Source: Tropicimonas sp047971885
Lineage (GTDB): Bacteria; Pseudomonadota; Alphaproteobacteria; Rhodobacterales; Rhodobacteraceae
Reading direction: 5' to 3'
DNA: 16,357 bases
Assembly: GCF_047971885.1 (NCBI RefSeq)
Contig: NZ_JBKEAE010000096.1
Location: 1 to 16,357, forward strand
Shown: positions 14,403-16,357 of the stretch, piece by piece
Layout of the letters: every line of letters starts with the position of its first letter
Numbering within the stretch: the stretch's first letter is position 1
The notes under the pieces: model-generated
Told to the model about the DNA's origin: nothing
Seen by the model: only the letters and a program-made list of their open reading frames with translations
Database searches by the model: none
Made by a program: the position numbers and the translations under genes

Positions 14403-15610
14403 GCCCGAATCCGTTTCAGCGGCTGTTTTCAGCCGGCTATCGCGTTTTTTTCCTGCTGGCGGGCCTGTCGGCCGTGCTGACGATGATCGTCTGGGAGGGG
14501 TGGCTGGCCATCCACGCCAGCGGCGGCATGGTGACCGGAGAACCCTTCGCCATGGCGCCGCATCTGTGGCATGCGCACGAGTTGATCTTCGGCTACGGGT
14601 CGGCGGCGGTGGCCGGTTTCCTGATGACGGCGGCACCGAACTGGACCGGAAGCAAATCCGCGCCGGTCAGTTTCTTCGCCGCGACCTCGGCGCTGTGGCT
14701 GGCCGGCCGCATGGCGATCTGGTGGTCGGGCGGCCTGCCGCCGGTGCTGACCGCCACGCTCGACCTCGCCTTCGTTCCGGTGGTGGCGCTGCGCATCCTG
14801 GCGCTGCTGCTCAAGCGCCCGAAGCCGCCGCAGATGCTGATCCTCGGCGTGATCGTCCTGTTCTGGCTGGGCAACCTGCTGGTCCATTTCGAATGGACCG
14901 GGCTGACGGACGATACCGCGTCGGCCGGGCTGCGGGTCGGGTTGCTGACGCTTTGCGCGCTCATCATGACGCTTGGCGGCCGGATCACGCCGGCCTTTAC
15001 CCGCAACGCGATGATCCGCGCCGGGCGCGAAGACCATCTGCCCGCCAACCCGCCGGTGCTGGCAGCGGCTTCGATCGCGGCGGCACTTCTGGTACCGGTG
15101 ACGATGCTGTTCGGGCTTCCCGGTGCGGTGCCGGGGGCGCTGGCGCTGCTGGCGGGTGCGGCCGGTCTGGCGCGGCTTTCGATGTGGCGCGGCGGCTGGA
15201 CGCTGTCGCAACCGATCCTGTGGACGCTGCACCTGTCCTATGCCACCAATTCGCTCGGCTTCATCCTGGTCGGCCTGTCGCTCGCCGGTATCGGGTCCGA
15301 GGTTGCGGCGTTGCATGTGGCGGGTATCGGCGGCGTCGGCGGCATGACGCTTTCGGTGATGTCGCGCGCGGCGCTGGGCCATTCGGGCCGTCCGCTGGTG
15401 GCGCCGTGGCCGGTTGCGCTGGCTTATGCGCTGATGCCGCTGGCCACGCTGCTGCGTTATGCCGCATCGGCGTGGCCGGGCTTCTATTTCACCGGCGTCC
15501 TGCTGGCGGGTGCGCTGTGGATACTGGTCTACGTGCTCTATACGGCGGCCCTGTGGCCGGTTTTCTGGGGTGAACGGGAAGATGCTGCGGGAAAGGGTGC
15601 CGAGGCCTGA
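14399..15610 (+). CDS. nnrS: NnrS family heme-copper membrane protein
   Basis: A 403-residue, very hydrophobic protein with about 12 predicted membrane helices. The family signature HLWHAHELIFGYG (His55, His58, His60) lies before helix two, and further marks include GFLMTAAPNWTG, ITPAFTRNAM and GIGGVGGMTLSVMSRAALGHSGRP. NnrS proteins bind heme and copper in the inner membrane and are found with NO-metabolism genes under NnrR control; they are reported to relieve nitrosative stress. Start 14399 is set by the ATGA overlap with nirI (14399-14402); the open frame upstream to 13949 is inside nirI. It is likely cotranscribed with nirI, and a separate promoter follows for norC. Confidence 0.93.
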   Translation: MSPNPFQRLFSAGYRVFFLLAGLSAVLTMIVWEGWLAIHASGGMVTGEPFAMAPHLWHAHELIFGYGSAAVAGFLMTAAPNWTGSKSAPVSFFAATSALWLAGRMAIWWSGGLPPVLTATLDLAFVPVVALRILALLLKRPKPPQMLILGVIVLFWLGNLLVHFEWTGLTDDTASAGLRVGLLTLCALIMTLGGRITPAFTRNAMIRAGREDHLPANPPVLAAASIAAALLVPVTMLFGLPGAVPGALALLAGAAGLARLSMWRGGWTLSQPILWTLHLSYATNSLGFILVGLSLAGIGSEVAALHVAGIGGVGGMTLSVMSRAALGHSGRPLVAPWPVALAYALMPLATLLRYAASAWPGFYFTGVLLAGALWILVYVLYTAALWPVFWGEREDAAGKGAEA

Positions 15611-15650
15611 CCCCGTTTGCCGCGCCGGAATTCCGCCAATTTCCGACCAG

Positions 15651-15664
15651 TTGACTTTGGTTAA
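15651..15664 (+). promoter_or_regulatory. NNR/FNR-type box upstream of norC
   Basis: TTGACTTTGGTTAA, identical to the nirS box at 13 of 14 bases and in the same orientation relative to its gene. Its centre (15657.5) predicts transcription from about 15699, some 20-30 bases before the norC start. It lies 40 bases after the nnrS stop. The 15611-15720 gap holds this promoter and a 10-bp palindrome CGGAATTCCG (15626-15635) too tight to form a hairpin. Confidence 0.87.
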
Positions 15665-15711
15665 GGTGACGACTCGCCCGCATCGCCAAGGTCCGCCAAG
15701 GAATATGCAAC

Positions 15712-15720
15712 GAGGGAAGG
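15712..15720 (+). promoter_or_regulatory. Ribosome binding site of norC
   Basis: GAGGGAAGG ends directly before ATG 15721 and 9 bases before ATG 15730. The spacing suits 15730 better, because it leaves a normal gap after GAAGG; the GAGGG part could serve 15721 with a 4-base gap. Confidence 0.6.
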
Positions 15721-15729
15721 ATGAGCGCG

Positions 15730-16182
15730 ATGCGCGAAGTCATGACCAAGAGCATGGCCCGCAACATCTTCTACGGCGGTTCCCTGTTCTTCATACTGAT
15801 CTTCATCGGCCTGTCGGTGCAGTCGCACCTCTACATAGTGAACAAGTCTACCGACAAGGCGACGCTGACCGACAGTGTGGCGCACGGCAAGCATCTGTGG
15901 GAGAAGAACGCCTGTATCAACTGCCATACGATTCTGGGCGAGGGCGCCTATTTCGCCCCCGAACTGGGTAACGTGATGACCCGCTGGGGCGTGCAGGACG
16001 ACCCCGAGGGGGCCTTCGAGACCCTGAAGGGATGGATGCAGGCGATGCCGACCGGAATCGAGGGGCGCCGCCAGATGCCCTTCTTCGACCTGACGGACGA
16101 GGAATACCGCGCGTTGTCGGATTTCCTGCTGTGGACCAACACCATCAACGCCCAGAACTGGCCGCCGAACGACGCAGGCTGA
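15730..16182 (+). CDS. norC: NorC, cytochrome c subunit of nitric oxide reductase
   Basis: A 150-residue membrane-anchored cytochrome c, the electron-entry subunit of cNOR, which reduces NO to N2O. It has a single N-terminal helix (about residues 13-32, IFYGGSLFFILIFIGLSV), periplasmic CINCH (62-66) and axial Met116 in RRQMPFFD. TILGEGAYFAPELGNVM and the C-terminal NWPPNDAG are NorC hallmarks. Start 15730 (MREVMTKSMARN) gives 150 residues, the length I recall for Paracoccus NorC, and a good ribosome-site spacing; ATG 15721 would add three residues. It has its own NNR-type box and is followed 22 bases later by norB. Confidence 0.96.
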   Translation: MREVMTKSMARNIFYGGSLFFILIFIGLSVQSHLYIVNKSTDKATLTDSVAHGKHLWEKNACINCHTILGEGAYFAPELGNVMTRWGVQDDPEGAFETLKGWMQAMPTGIEGRRQMPFFDLTDEEYRALSDFLLWTNTINAQNWPPNDAG

Positions 16183-16191
16183 GGCTGGATC

Positions 16192-16196
16192 AGGAG
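16192..16196 (+). promoter_or_regulatory. Ribosome binding site of norB
   Basis: AGGAG eight bases before ATG 16205, in the 22-base norC-norB gap. It fixes the norB start. Confidence 0.75.
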
Positions 16197-16204
16197 ACCG
16201 ACAG

Positions 16205-16357
16205 ATGAAATATCAATCGCAGAAAATCGCCTATTACTATTTCGTGGCGGCGCTGGCGCTGTTCGCCGTGCAGGTCACGATGGGCCTCGTCATGGGCTGG
16301 GTCTATGTCGACGGGAACTTCCTGTCCAACCTGCTGCCCTTCAACATCCTGCGCATG
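16205..16357 (+). CDS. norB: NorB, catalytic subunit of nitric oxide reductase (5' part only)
   Basis: The first 51 codons of NorB, cut by the window end. The N-terminus MKYQSQKIAYYYFVAALALF continues into helix one (VQVTMGLVMGWVYV) and the periplasmic segment GNFLSNLLPFNILRM, as in quinol- and cytochrome-dependent NO reductases; with norC upstream it is the cNOR form. The catalytic heme b3/FeB ligands lie beyond the window. It is cotranscribed with norC. Confidence 0.95.
   Translation, partial: MKYQSQKIAYYYFVAALALFAVQVTMGLVMGWVYVDGNFLSNLLPFNILRM

Noticed and set aside
14429..15382. 317-residue open frame on the minus strand, opposite nnrS
   Set aside because: Extremely Arg/Gln/His/Gly-rich and non-globular; nnrS is the real gene.
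15626..15635. Palindrome CGGAATTCCG after nnrS as a terminator
   Set aside because: No loop is possible in a perfect 10-base palindrome and no T-run follows; probably chance.

Overview
This window is a denitrification gene cluster from a GC-rich alphaproteobacterium. It probably belongs to the Rhodobacterales (Paracoccus/Roseobacter-like), judging by the nirS-E-C-F-DL-G-H-J-N gene order, the fused NirD-NirL, the divergent nirI, and a NorC that resembles Paracoccus NorC as I recall it. The assignment is from gene order and protein character only; no database search was run.

Layout. Positions 1-1218 (+) hold the 3' part of an arylsulfatase gene. Positions 1333-2337 (-) hold a flavin-dependent luciferase-like monooxygenase that converges with it across a hairpin. 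Both are accessory and unrelated to denitrification. From 12230 down to 2458 (-) runs one tightly packed operon: nirS (cytochrome cd1 nitrite reductase), a GC-rich hairpin, nirE (SUMT), nirC (cytochrome c), nirF, nirDL, nirG, nirH, nirJ and nirN. It continues into a two-domain sirohydrochlorin-chelatase-like gene and a 77-residue membrane protein gene. Junctions from nirE onward are a few bases apart or overlap, several as ATGA. Divergently (+) are nirI (12342-14402), nnrS (14399-15610), norC (15730-16182) and the first 51 codons of norB, which runs off the end.

How it works together. NirS in the periplasm reduces nitrite to nitric oxide. NirE makes precorrin-2, the first committed intermediate of heme d1. 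NirDL and NirG/NirH decarboxylate siroheme, NirJ (radical SAM) changes the propionate side chains, and NirF and NirN complete and hand over heme d1 in the periplasm. NirI is a membrane flavo-iron-sulfur protein linked to nitrite reductase expression or maturation, NnrS is a membrane heme protein linked to NO metabolism, and NorCB reduces NO to N2O. Two near-identical FNR/NNR-type boxes lie at the same distance upstream of nirS and norC and read in the same orientation. They imply joint control by an NO-sensing Crp/Fnr regulator of the NnrR/NNR type, which is not encoded in the window.

The least described parts are the operon tail (chelatase-like protein with one degenerate half, plus the small membrane protein), the strong hairpin separating nirS from its cofactor genes, and the presence of nnrS rather than a NirX-type flavin transferase behind nirI. 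I saw no rRNA, tRNA, CRISPR array, insertion sequence or phage gene.
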